Positions 47,801-58,137 of a stretch of DNA of 64,000 nt are shown here, piece by piece; within the stretch, counting starts at the first letter, position 1; every line of letters begins with the position of its first letter. Location: the NCBI GenBank assembly GCA_023376005.1, contig CM042181.1:23087013-23151012 (forward strand). The letters run 5' to 3'. The notes under the pieces are model-generated. The model ran no database searches. It saw only the letters and a list, made by a program, of their open reading frames with translations, and had not been told where the DNA came from. A program made the translations under genes and the position numbers. This stretch comes from Doryteuthis pealeii. Taxonomy: Eukaryota > Mollusca > Cephalopoda > Myopsida > Loliginidae.

Positions 47801-50800
47801 AAATTAATCAATATGCATATATAAAACACAAACGTTTGAGATATGCCTGTGGTATTAAACAGCGCTGGGTGGCATCATCAGTTATGTTATTATTAACTGG
47901 TTCATTGGGGGGTTTTGGGTCTTTCAACATAATACTCCCCTCGCCAGTTAGACCCCACTAGAGATGATCAAACCCTAGTGCGTCACCAGTCTTCAATGCT
48001 AGCAGATAAACTGGCTTTAGACAGATTTCTGCCAGTGCAGACCTCGGCTTCTGTACATCTGGTTGGCTAATGCTGGAGCCAATCAGTGTTCAGAGTTGGT
48101 GTTAAACAGGTTCACGAGGCACAGACACTTTTTTTAATAATCTATTGTCATGGCTGGGCCTATCGGTAAATTCTATTTGACTAATTTCCAAAAGTGTTAT
48201 ATTTCCCTCACCCCATCAGATATTATTCATAGGAAAAACAGACAGTTCTATTCTCATACAATATAATACAATACTCGCCAGTGGCTTGAAGAAAGGTAAA
48301 TCACTGCTAGTGGTATCAGATTACTCAGTCAGTATAATACTCCTGTATTTATGAGGATTGGGACATACCCATTAATGTTTATAGGTAGGGTATATAACAT
48401 ATATGATAGTTAGACAACCAATCTAGGAGAATGAAAACTAATCAATATGCATATATAAAACACTAACAATTCTATTTGTTTTAGAAATTTCCAAAAGTGT
48501 TGTATTTCCCTTGGCCCACATACAAAAAAAAATGAACTCGTGGAATTTTCTTTTCCAGGATATTTTTTGGCATTTATTTCTGTCACACTTCCAGTCGATT
48601 CCAACCGTTCAGAAGAATCTTTTCCATCAAGTCTCAAAGAATTATGTTTCTCTTCTTCATCTTTCAAGACAGAATTATTTTACCGATTCCTTCTTTCGAG
48701 TAAGTCTTCAAAATTGGTTCATTTCATAACTTGAGCTTTTCTTTTTGCTTTGATTGATTAATAACATGTCAAACCCTCTAGGGTTATTTCTAGCAAACAA
48801 AATGTAATTCTGATTCTACCTAAGACACCATAACACTTGAGACGAATTTTGACAAACTGAGTCCATCGTGTTTTTCCTCCTCACCACTGTCCAACCGTCT
48901 CCTTTTATACTCGGTTTGGCTGAGACATGTCACAACTCTCATCTCGCCAGCTACAAATCGCAGCCTCAAGGAAATTCACGATTTCACCACTAGTTGGACT
49001 CGTCACATTTCTGCTTCTGCCCACATGTACAACATGCCACTCGCTGTCTCCTCGACCGACAGACCATTGTTGGCTCATCACAGGTTTGTGAGTTTTGCCA
49101 TTCGATCTCGCTACAGTATTCTATGCCTAGAGGTTAGGGAATCATGTTCATTGTATGTTCATATTCACATTTTTTGTGTAGTCGTTAAGAGCCCTTTTTT
49201 TTGGTGGGGTGTACATGGTCATATCAAATACAAATAATTTTTAAGCAGATCTATTTGACCCATTTGAAGTTAAGCTAGTAAGAGATAATATTGTAGCATT
49301 AGTTTCGTATTTGCCTGGGAGAGTTGTCTGCCCGTTTAGTTTGCTGGTGCCCGCTAGGGGCTATAGTATTTAAGCGGCTGGTTCAAAAGGCTTCTTTCTC
49401 TTTTCCGGTTCCAGTAACTACGAGACACATGGGGTAGACACAGTCTACCCCTTCTTGTTGGGGCTTTTGGCCCCACTTACATTACTGTAAGTTCTTTACA
49501 CAGCATGGACTATCCCTAGTCTCATGTCTGTGGCTTTTCTGTATATCTTGTACCATTCATGAATGTGTATTTATCTTTCTACATGTAACTTTGTTTTACC
49601 TATGTACTTTGTATCTCGTCATATCCATGTGCTGTACTATATTAAATGTTTTTGTCTATCAACCCTTGTCGGAGTCTTGTATTTGAGTATATATAACTTT
49701 GAACCTTTCTTACAATATCTTTAGATAGTTACGTTTTAAGAGAAAAATGAGGTTTTATGAGAAAATCTGTTTTGAGGGAGTTAATGGTCTGAAAAGTGGA
49801 GACATTGAGCCTGATAAAAAAAGTAATGGATATTGCTTTAAAGAAAGATCGCAGACAAAAAGTCTGAGAAGAAAATAAGTACTGAGGATCTGGGTGGTCG
49901 AATCCATGGGGCTGTATTGGGGTGGAATTTATATATATACAGCTGGCTCAAGCCCTTTGGCAGTTGGGATGATAGTGCCGTCTCAGTAGCAGCAGAGATA
50001 GAAAATAGCCAGGGACCCACATCAGTGAAGCCAGTAATCGACTTAGATTTAAAACAACTTTCTTACCAGCTGATATAGACCTAAGTATACACTACTCCAC
50101 CACAAACTGCACAGAGTGTTACAACTTCCTCTACCATCAGCGTCCTATTATCTGAAGTTGTGTTTTGTTTTTGTTTTTAATCCTTGTGAACCTGTCTCTA
50201 ACTCGTGCCCTTCGAATCGGTCAGCACAGAATATCCCAACATTGGGGGCATCGATATTGTGCAACGAAGGTGCAATGAGTGCAGACCGGGTATTTTTACA
50301 CCATATTCTCACTTAACCATAGTGTCACATAAGTTTCAAAGTTTATTATGGCAAAGAAAAATATTCATAAAAAAGTAAACAATAAAAATGATTACAGCAC
50401 GCAATTAATTATATTCTATTTCATTATGTTTTTATAAAATACAAAGTTGTTTTTCTTATCTTTGTTTTTATTACTACATTTTTTTAAAATGCTGTTTTTG
50501 TGAATTAATGTCTGTTTTTGTTTTCTGTTTTTGTTTTCTGTTTTCAGTTTTTGTTTTCAGTTTTTTTCTGTTTTCAGTTTTTGTTTTCAGTTTTTGTTTT
50601 CTGTTTTCTGTTTCAGTTTTTGTTTTCAGTTTCAGTTTTTTTCTGTTTTGTTTTCTGTTTTCAGTTTTTGTTTCAGTTTTTCTGTTTCAGTTTTTTGTTT
50701 TTTTTGTTTCAGTTTTTGTTTTCTGTTTCCCGTTTTTTTTCTGTTTTTGTTTCCTGTTTTTGTTTTCTGATCTCTGTTAATTTCGTTTTTTTTGTTTTTG

Positions 50801-53800
50801 CAAATCAATTCCTTTTCTTTTTTTGTGACATTTGTTGTCATTGAATTTGATTTTTTTCTTTTTTTTTTTTCTTCGCCCCCCCCCCCCCCCCCCCCCGAAA
50901 CAGGTGTCAACATGTCTTTATGTATAAGACAAAAATTCATAAAAATCGTCAAATTAACTTTATCTAATCTTGGCAATGAAATGTAAGACCTTCATGGCTT
51001 TGCCCCACCAAAGAAGACAAAAACTTTTTACTGTTTTGTATCTACTTCATATACAGCTTGCTCATAGAACAACGTGAGCACATTTTATCAGCTGGGACAT
51101 GTTTCTATACTCTTGTAATATCTTAAAAAAAAAATTAAATGTATGAAAACACATACAATTTACATATTTAGAAAGATTCTTGTATTTTCTTTCTAACCAA
51201 ATGAATATTTCTAAGCTAGGAACAGAAATATGCGATAAATAAGATTTGATTTTTCGTTAAAATTTAGAATGAAAAAAATCCTACTTCGAATTCTAAGCTG
51301 TCCGAAGCAAAATATCATTTTTTTTAACTCACTGTAAAAAATAATTTAATGGATAAAAACAAATACAAATTACATATTTGAAAAAATTATTTTCTTTTCT
51401 TTCTAACCATATAAATAAATCATACTTATCAGCTGTCCGAAGATTGAACCATAAATAGGTGATAAATTCCAAGCTGAATGGCTTAGACTGCAAAATTTAT
51501 TCACTAGAATTAAACTTCACTGCTGGTATCGCTGTAACAAAAAGCAGGCAGTGAACAATATTTTATTATCAGCAGGAGCTGGTATACAGACAGTTCCACA
51601 AATTGGGTGATTTCGGTTTAATTAATTGATTATATCCCATATTTAGTAAAAAATCAATAACCAAATTTGGAATGTTTCTTAGTTAGAAGGATATCAAGGT
51701 GCATGCAAAATTTCGAATCTGAGTGACCTCCCGTTTTGGAGTTATACATCAACATGTACATACCAAACTTCCTTTTATATATATATATATATAGATATAT
51801 GTGTGTGTATGTGTATGTGTTAAGTGTTGAAAGGATTTAGTAAAATGAAGAAACCGTTTTTTGTTTTTTTATTTATTTGAAGTTGATTCAATGGAATTGG
51901 AAAACATTTTTTTCTTTTTTTTCCGTCTTTTACCAGGAATTACCATTTTTGATGCCACAAGCAATTTATGCCGCATTTCTTCATTGTTTTGCTGATTCTG
52001 CGCAACATTTTGATTGCACATTTAAAGAGACTACCATCAGGCTGGTATGGTTATGGATGACAGGCAAGTGACGTCTTTTACCATTCAGTGGTGAGGGCAC
52101 TTCTCATGTGACGTAATGGTTAACAAGCTAGATTAGCAGACCATTGATAGTGAGACTGATTCTCACTGGGTGCTCCATATTCATGGCCTTGTGCTACGAC
52201 TAAGTTAAGGTTAGTAAATAACTATTTTGGGGACCTCACATCGTGTAATGGTTAGCAAGCTAGATTAGCAGACCATTGATACTGAGATTGATTCTCACTG
52301 GGTGCTCCATATTCATGGCCTTGTGCTACGACTAAGTTAAGGTTAGTAAATAACTATTTTGGGGACCTCACATCGTGTAATGGTTAGCAAGCTAGATTAG
52401 CAGACCATTGGTAGTGAGATTGATTCTCACTGGGTGCTCCATATTCATGGCCTTGTGCTACGACTAAGTTAAGGTTAGTAAATAACTATTTTGGGGACTT
52501 CACATCGTGTAATGGTTAGCAAGCTAGATTAGCAGACCATTGATACTGAGATTGATTCTCACTGGGTGCTCCATATTCATGGCCTTGTGCCACAACTAAG
52601 TTAAGGTTAGTAAATAACTATTTTGGGCACCTCACATGGTGTTATGGTTAGCAAGCTAGATTAGCAGACCATTGGTAGTGAGATTGATTCTCACTGGGTG
52701 CTCCATATTCATGGCCTTGTGCCACGACTAAGTTAAGGTTAGTAAATAACTATAAACCCTATGCAATGGTCACCTTATGTGGTGTAATGGTTAACAAGCA
52801 TTATTTGCAAACCATATGTGATAGTGAGGTCGATTCTCACTGGGTGCCTGATAATTCTGGCCTTGTGCCTCAAGTAAGCTAAGCTTAGTAAATAACTGCT
52901 CACCTAGCACAGAGGACACCTAACATGGTGTAATCATTATTTAACTAAATTTGCAGACCATTGATAGTGAGTTTGATTCTCACTGTGTGCCCCATAATTA
53001 TGGCCTTGTGCCACAACTAAGTTAAACTTAGTAAATAACTTTCATTCAGTACCGATCACTTTTTGCATAGAGATTGAAAGGAATTTAGATCTTCACTCTT
53101 ACAAATCATATTGCGTGTGACACTATGGTTGTGTGGGTGGGTGTGGGGGGTTCTATTAGAGTCCAAGTGGTGCAGCCATACAGTAGCACTGACATGGCTA
53201 CTGTTTGGAAGAATTCTTGCTAGAATTAACTTTTTCTAAAACATCTGACATTTTAATAATTTATCATTTTTGTTTTGAAATTTTTGGCTGCAGGTGTCAG
53301 CCCTTCCCCTGGAATTTGGAAGAAGTGGAACTGTCAAATGTTGGAACCGGATAACATGATAATTTCCGAAAGCAAATTAGGAAACAGAAAATCAAAATCC
53401 TGTGAGTATATAATTATATATATATATATATATATATGCTCCCAATTTGGTCGAGCACTTTAATTAGAAGGGATTTAATTGCAAAATTCACCGTATTTGG
53501 CGCACAGCTAAGCCTCGCTTTGTTTACATAAGTTTGAGGCCTCTAGTGAATTCATTTCCGCTTAGAAATGTAGCGATTAAATATTCTCCTATATTTAACA
53601 GCTGCCTATGGCTGTACGGGTAAGAGGATTGGCGAACGAAAGTTCATTCGTGTCTCGAATACGGCCAGAGGTAGCTGTTAAACGGTATAACCACACTGAT
53701 GAAGAGTGATACTCCGAAACACGTGTATGTGGATTACTTATATATATATATATATATATATATTGGTAAAAAAAACGGCTTAAAATCGGCCATTTTGTGG

Positions 53801-54156
53801 TTATAGATCTATTTCTGCCCACAGGTATCTGTGTATACCTATGAGTTTCATCAGACCGCTAACTTTATTGAAAATGGTAAACAGATAATTCATAAGGCTT
53901 GATATATACTTTTTCTGGTGAATCCTGTAAAGATATCGGGTTTCAGTTCATTTCATCTTCCTCGGGGCAGAAATAGATCTATAACCACAAAATGGGTGAT
54001 TTTTAAGCCTTTTTCATAACCAATTATATTGCTCTGTTCAATTATATTGAACATCGAGCTCTCAAACTTGACCTGAACTACTCTAACATTCCGCCATTGG
54101 AAGAAAGTGCCAACTTAGAATCAGCCTAATACCAACTTACCTGGTAACCCATTTAC

Positions 54157-54192
<36 letters not shown>

Positions 54193-57100
54193 TATGGGAA
54201 AGGTGACTTACTGGTGAATATGGTCACAATGGTTAGTTGATGCAAAATTCAGAGAGGTAAGACAGCTCATAATGAACCGTTTATCGTGAAAGACACACAC
54301 GTGTAATCGACTGTAATTAATCAATATCTTGATTAATTCAGTGGATTTAACCCTGAAGATCCTTATGGCGAAACTCGAGTAGGTTATCACTTGTACCTAT
54401 ATTGCAATATATATATATATATCTGTTGTTGTTTCAGCATTCCCAACTATAAAGGCACCAAGAACATCATAAAACAGTCAGTCTAGATTTTCTTGATAAA
54501 GGAAACTCACACTTCTGAAATATTGAATGAAATACAATGAAACTTAACATTCATTGGAGTTTCTCATTTCTTTCACAACCATGCTTCACACAAAATCCCA
54601 CAAAAAAAAAAATATATATATATATATATATACACACACATATATATATATATCCATCAAAAAGTTACTACCATGTTTTCATTGCAGTAGCATAAGTAGT
54701 TAATCCAAAAGGGCTCAATATATCTCATAAAATATAGTGCATTAATATATAGAGTATATATATATATATATATATATATTGTAAACAAGGTTTGTTTGGA
54801 ATGGCTTTTTGCCGATAATTTTTGGGAGAATAAGTGCTTAATTGGAGTCGTACCTAATTTTGAAAATTAATTAATTAATATTGAATTAGGCGGGAATACC
54901 TATTAAATGTATGGCTAAACTAGTGTAGCATCAAATGTATGTTCTTAAATGCACAGGGTGATTGAAAAGTAATTCACTATTTTGAATTATTTATTATTTA
55001 ATAGTATTTTTGATAATTTGCTTTTGAAGCATTGTTAAGTAAAGTATATTATTATTTATATTTCTAAAGGCAATCACAATGCGTATAGCTGCATCCACAA
55101 CATATACATAGAGAGAATTGATAAATTCTATCTATGTATATGTTGTGGATACAGCTATACATTATACACATTGTAATTGCCTTTAGAAATATAAATAATA
55201 ATATATTTATTATCTTTTATATGCAGTTACAATTTAAGTTTCAAGTGTCAGTTTTGGTCGAAAAATTTCTCTGCCCGGCATTAACTAAATCTATTTTTTA
55301 TTATCAACATTCGAGTTCGTCTTTTAATTCATTATCATCAACTAATGCTATGTTATGAAATTCTGTTTTGACAATGCTAACAAAAATATCTAGAGTTACT
55401 TCCCTTGATGAATAAGGACAGAGAGTTACCTCCCATTACAGTGCATTGTGGGTTGGAAACCTGGAAGTAGTGAAGTATTTGGCCATGATATAAATTGATA
55501 TGTACTTTGTATGCTACCCCACAAGTTTATAGTTAATTATAAACACTAGCAAATATATGCACCCTCCGAGTGCAAGTATTTAAGTTTTAATGTAATAAAA
55601 TATCGTATTAAATTAGATAGACTAATGAAACTAAATAAAAATGCAGATAAAAAGATTTGAAACAGAGGGGGTATAATCGAAAAATAGAAAAACTTATTCT
55701 TCCATCACTCTCGTCTTTCATTGTTATTTTTTCTAATTTAAGTATTTAGTTAAAAGAGGAAGTAAAGAATAAAATGACAGTTATTTTTTCTTGTTAATGG
55801 ATTTCATTTAAGACTCATTGAAGAGATTTTTGCTTATATTCATTAAAATAAAACTAAACAGTTAGAAATCAATAATACTAACCACATATTTATTAAAATC
55901 GCATTTTTTATATCAATATGCAAATTAGCCTTCCCATTTACACTGTAAACCGCTATTTTGTTGTATATATACATATAATTGCATGTTGTTAGTATGCAGA
56001 TATGGTTAACAGTATTAATAATTTAAAACAATTTTATTAACATTGAGGTTTAAAAATAAAATCATTGAGAATGTGATGTCAATAACTAAGGGAATTGTGA
56101 CTTGAGTAGTAATATAGTTTCGGTTACAGACATACAAAGACACAATCTCCATTATAATAAGATATGAGTGCGTCTTTTAATTTGGTGTCCATTGTTTCTT
56201 TGTAATTTTAAGGGAATTCCCAAGAGAATGACCAAAATCTTCATGATTCTCAAATTAAGAAAACAACTGGCGCCACCACAGCAGATATTCAGCAATTGTC
56301 TGTTGCTAACGAAGAATCTTCAGGTTCATTTCCAAAACATTTCACCAGGAAAGAAGATTTTGTCAGCACCAAAGATAATGCGAAAGATCAACTTTCAACT
56401 TTTGAAAAGAACAAAAAGGTTTGTCTTTTAATGTGTACAAAGTGTGTCAAAAAAGTCTCTAGATTTTCAGTACTTTTTGACACACATTGTATTCTGAAAA
56501 ATTAATGTTCCATTCATTGTTCATTTATATCTTGGTAAATACATCTTTAAAATCAGTACTTTTTGACACACCTTGTATACTGAAAAAAATTAACATTACA
56601 TTTATTGTTCATTCCTATCTTGGTAAATACAGCTTCGATCTCGATACTTCTTTTAACATACCTTGTATAAATAACATATTATTCAGTCTTTTAATTCAGT
56701 AATAACATTTCTGTAGCAAGATGGGGAATATCGTGAGTTTTGTGAGAACTACTATATTAGAAAAGAGAGAAAGAAGAAATAAGAGATAGTAGAGGTTTTT
56801 AAAAAAGTGATGAGCACAAAAATGCCTGTCGTGAATTTGACCGGGGCGTGACCCCCCGAATGGAGAATTGAATGTCAATCGGAAGTTTCGGGTGTTGACC
56901 GGAACCGGAAGTCACGTGGTGACGTGGAACGACAAAGAAAAATACCGGCCTCTTTTTGCTTTCAGACGCGTAGGGTACGGACCAGACTTCTGGTCCCTGT
57001 TGTGGGATCACAGTAATTTAACAGTGTCCTCTCTTTCTTTCTCTCTGCCTTTCCTCCTCTTCCGAACACAGCCCACGTGATTGGCCTGGAAATAAAAGCT

Positions 57101-58076
57101 AAGCAGCTTGTAACGATATATTTCTCGCATTGTACTTTTTTATTGACAAGATGACCTCCACGTGCCGAACACCTTTTTAGTGTCGGGAATTTGGAGGCAT
57201 GTTGACAAGACCCGCTATACAACATATATCGCTATTAGAACGTTACGTATATCGCTTTTGGTACTGTGAATATATCGCTACCGCCATGTTACATTTATTT
57301 GTACAAAAACATTATGAAATTAAAATTGTTTTATCTAAAGTTGCTTCCATTAAAATTTGGTAAGCAAAGAGTTAAGTGTCAGTTTTGGTTGAAGAATTGC
57401 TCTGCCTGCATTAAAAAATTCATTGTGGTAATTTTCACCTTTAGTTGTTAAAATTCCTAGCATAAAATTGTGCATGCGCATTATCTGAAATGAACTTAAT
57501 TGTTATTAAGAACACATTTTATGATATTTTTGTGTAAAGCATGCAGTTGTATTGTTTTCAAAAAAGTTTCTAAGATTTGTTTATTTCGCACGGAGACTTT
57601 CAAAATGGCTACCGGCTTAGTTCAAAGTGAAAGTCAAGGAAGGTTACTCTAATTGCCTTATTTGCTAGGAATTTAGCCAACTAAAGGTGAAAATTACCTT
57701 CATTGTTTATCATAAACATACGGGTCCATCTTTTAATTCATTATCATCAACTAATGATATGTTATGAAATACTGTTAGGACCATACTAACAAAAATATCT
57801 AGAGTTGTCTCCCTTCTAATTGAATTTTTTGTAAAGAAATGGCTGTCTGATACTTTAATTTCCAATTGTTCTTCATAGAATGGATATTTTAATAAACATC
57901 TTTTCTATTTTTTTCAGCTGATTCCAAATTTAGTAAAAACCGTTTTCAACGTAAACGGTTCTTGTCCTTTGGTGCAACATTTTCTGCAATCCCAAAATGC
58001 AGAATTGCATGCTGGGACTGTCAATCGAGTAACAAGAACCCAAAGAGAATCAAAACCACCTTCTTCTTCTCACTGA
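38871..58076 (+). CDS. FAM227A: FAM227A-like protein, complete (11 exons, 433 aa)
   Basis: Member of the FAM227 family, whose molecular function is unknown; FAM227A is mainly known from ciliated tissues and testis. Exons: 38871-39012, 40583-40738, 42015-42061, 42433-42474, 45205-45318, 46729-46788, 48559-48699, 51937-52063, 53294-53401, 56213-56418, 57918-58076 (stop TGA). All phases join. The FAM227 domain spans residues ~165-310: FDKFLYSQPCQDILR, DIFWHLFLSHFQ, LMPQAIYAAFLHCF, VWLWMTGVSPSPG. The tail has FNVNGSCPLVQHFLQ, as in vertebrate FAM227A. Intron 8 uses GC-AG (ACAG|gcaagt), the only choice that keeps the frame. Exon 1's donor (gttagt) was chosen by phase. Human FAM227A is longer, about 570 residues. 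The CBY1 neighbour supports FAM227A over FAM227B. Confidence 0.9.
39310..40370. repeat. Direct repeat pair in FAM227A intron 1
   Basis: 39358-39600 and 40098-40365 share 'acagtggagatcccttgtgg', 'taaagtttgatcctttttt' and 'aggacaatttatcaa' blocks. Between them is SINE-like sequence (39780-40070, 'gtacatgagtagcacag'). Confidence 0.65.
40827..41251 (+). mobile_element. Solo LTR, copy 1
   Basis: 425 bp starting TGTAGCGTTAG and ending CTTACA, flanked by 'cctc' on both sides (40823-40826, 41252-41255). It includes a TATA-like 'tatttaagcgg' and 'attaaatg'. The 4-bp target duplication and TG...CA ends fit a Ty3/gypsy- or BEL-like LTR. No internal part is present. It lies about 90 bp after FAM227A exon 2. 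Confidence 0.85.
41310..41800. repeat. Minisatellite, ~90-bp unit
   Basis: Four to five units of 'gcacacagttatatggtttc', 'aagtaactaataataa', 'ccttagtaaacaattata' and 'ttcttaatac'. FAM227A intron 2. Confidence 0.85.
42525..42775. mobile_element. Inverted pair of family A tails
   Basis: Minus copy 42530-42655 and plus copy 42660-42775 meet at 'aacttgggaggttcccaa'. The plus copy keeps CUGAAGA ... GAAACGUUGUAC. It begins about 55 bp after FAM227A exon 4. Confidence 0.6.
43900..45155. repeat. Segmental duplication inside FAM227A intron 4
   Basis: 43900-44184 and 44580-45153 (minus the insert) share 'gctagtttacattatttgca', 'gattttggtggcaaaataat' and 'catgtctgaggttatttaat'. The second copy carries the insertion at 44639-44913. 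A SINE 2 copy (44300-44560, minus) lies between. Confidence 0.85.
44639..44913. mobile_element. TIR element with telomere-like interior
   Basis: Ends AGACCATATGACC and GGTCATATGGTTC, with about 85 bp of inverted repeat ('catgtttttcatttacacc' or complement on each side). Flanked by 'agagattc' (44631-44638 and 44914-44921), an 8-bp duplication as in hAT elements. The centre (44767-44830) is degenerate CCCTAA/CCCCTAA repeats. The paralogous segment at about 43945 lacks the insert. Confidence 0.75.
45440..46015. repeat. Minisatellite, ~138-bp unit, four copies
   Basis: Units contain 'taaacctttaatagtaaatg', 'cttatactaagtcataactt' and 'cggtgctggtataaccacat'. FAM227A intron 5. Confidence 0.95.
46796..47185. 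repeat. Minisatellite starting at the FAM227A exon 6 donor, ~62-bp unit
   Basis: Six or so units of 'tctactgcaaatctgctgct', 'tttctgctgcctttatcaa' and 'cattgatt'. The first unit begins about 8 bp after the donor (46789). Confidence 0.9.
47555..47770 (-). mobile_element. tRNA-like SINE family 2, reverse copy
   Basis: Reverse complement of the 19845 copy, with 'ttccttctcctagact', 'cccatagctggaggaagaat' and 'cttttcccaagggtatt'. It lies in intron 6 of FAM227A. Sequence at 48175-48250 and 48410-48530 is another repeated pair. Confidence 0.6.
49292..49714 (+). mobile_element. Solo LTR, copy 2
   Basis: 423 bp, closely matching 40827-41251, TGTAGCATTAG to CTTACA, flanked by 'atat' on both sides (49288-49291, 49715-49718). 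FAM227A intron 7, same orientation as the gene. Confidence 0.85.
50490..50930. repeat. TTTTG/TTTCAG low-complexity tract and C run
   Basis: Repeated 'gttttctgttttcag' phrases produce several long overlapping frames rich in F, S and V. A run of about 19 C follows near 50877. Not a gene. Confidence 0.9.
52105..53045 (+). mobile_element. Tandem array of seven tRNA-like SINE units
   Basis: Unit period is about 132 bp for the first five copies and 142-147 bp for the last two. Each unit has 'gtaatggttagcaagc' (A-box-like), 'gattgattctcactgggtgc' (B-box-like) and 'ggccttgtgc'. Starts are near 52113, 52245, 52376, 52508, 52640, 52782 and 52929. It fills the GC-AG intron of FAM227A. Solo units lie at 33170, 33305 and 37840. 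Confidence 0.85.
53691..53732 (+). ncRNA. Hammerhead ribozyme, type I, all core elements present
   Basis: 5' CCACA (stem I), CUGAUGA, stem II GAGU-GAU-ACUC with flanking A and C, GAAA, self-complementary stem III ACACGUGU, A (cleavage after 53727), UGUGG (stem I). Stem I is fully complementary. A very short, palindromic stem III is the form described for metazoan retroelement hammerheads, which may act as dimers. It is followed at once by (TA)n. Confidence 0.75.
53765..54020. mobile_element. Palindromic element right of (TA)n, with ribozyme arm
   Basis: Arms of about 55 bp: 'gtggttatagatctatttct' on the left and its complement near 53970-53995. The left arm holds the minus-strand hammerhead at 53799-53857. 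The right arm keeps GAAAUAGAUCUAUA and ACC but has lost the CUGAUGA core. Confidence 0.75.
53799..53857 (-). ncRNA. Hammerhead ribozyme, type I, long stem II
   Basis: Minus strand: GGU (stem I), CUGAUGA, AA, an 11-bp stem II (CUCAUAGGUAU / AUACCUGUGGG, loop ACACAG, with two G-U pairs), CA, GAAA, self-complementary stem III AUAGAUCUAU, A, then ACC (stem I). Two unpaired bases flank stem II on each side. Stem I is short. Confidence 0.65.
54349..54385 (+). ncRNA. Hammerhead-like fold of family B
   Basis: AACC (stem I), CUGAAGA, U-CC-UUAU-GG-C (stem II), GAAA, self-complementary ACUCGAGU (stem III), A, GGUU (stem I). The same order occurs, with decay, at 19204-19245, 29505-29550, 32880-32920 (minus) and 33057-33093 (plus). 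Stem II is only two pairs, so activity is uncertain. Confidence 0.55.
55049..55205. mobile_element. Palindromic element, ~70-bp arms
   Basis: 'ctaaaggcaatcacaatg' and 'atccacaacatatacata' are mirrored around about 55125. Neighbouring 54955-54975 ('agggtgattgaaaagtaa') resembles a mariner-type terminus, but I found no partner end. Confidence 0.7.
55237..55410. repeat. Dispersed repeat, uninterrupted copy
   Basis: 'aagtgtcagttttggtcga', 'cttttaattcattatcatca' and 'acaaaaatatctagagtt' recur at 57370-57425 and 57707-57815, where the MITE 57427-57698 interrupts them. Confidence 0.75.
55546..56162 (-). mobile_element. Helitron-like element, copy 3
   Basis: 617 bp with the same TC start, GCAC-hairpin and CTAG end as 14892-15519, between A and T flanks. 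It ends 50 bp before FAM227A exon 10, so the branch-point/acceptor region of that exon sits next to it. Confidence 0.8.
56435..56700. repeat. Mariner-like inverted termini after FAM227A exon 10
   Basis: 'gtgtgtcaaaaaagt' followed by 'actttttgacacaca' forms a compact inverted pair (56442-56487). A third and decayed fourth end recur at 56555-56580 and 56645-56670. Such 'gtgtgtcaaaaa' ends occur in Tc1/mariner MITEs. It begins about 20 bp after the exon 10 donor. Confidence 0.5.
56820..57225. other. GC-richer LTR-like segment
   Basis: From 'tgtcgtgaatttgaccgggg' to 'ccgctatacaaca', with 'aataaaagctaagcagcttg' as a possible polyadenylation region. It may be a solo LTR, but no target duplication is clear and there is no second copy in the window. 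Confidence 0.35.
57427..57698. mobile_element. hAT-like MITE with 8-bp target duplication, nested
   Basis: Inverted ends GGTAATTTTCACCTTTAGTTG (5') and its near complement at 57676-57698; TIR about 35 bp. Flanked by 'ttcattgt' (57419-57426 and 57699-57706). Shares interior blocks with 3312-3603. Inserted into a repeat whose uninterrupted copy is 55237-55410. Confidence 0.85.
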
Positions 58077-58137
58077 AATACACCGGCCTTGTACCAGACT
58101 TGAAGCAGTAATTCTTTCAATGATGTCTTAATTTTAA

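Noticed and set aside
48481..48535. Segment after 'gttttag' as part of FAM227A exon 7
   Set aside because: The frame hits a stop, the piece is repeated at about 48186, and the acceptor at 48558 joins conserved residues directly.
50508..50844. Overlapping F/V/S-rich frames up to 108 codons
   Set aside because: Open in three frames at once because of TTTTG/TTTCAG repeats.
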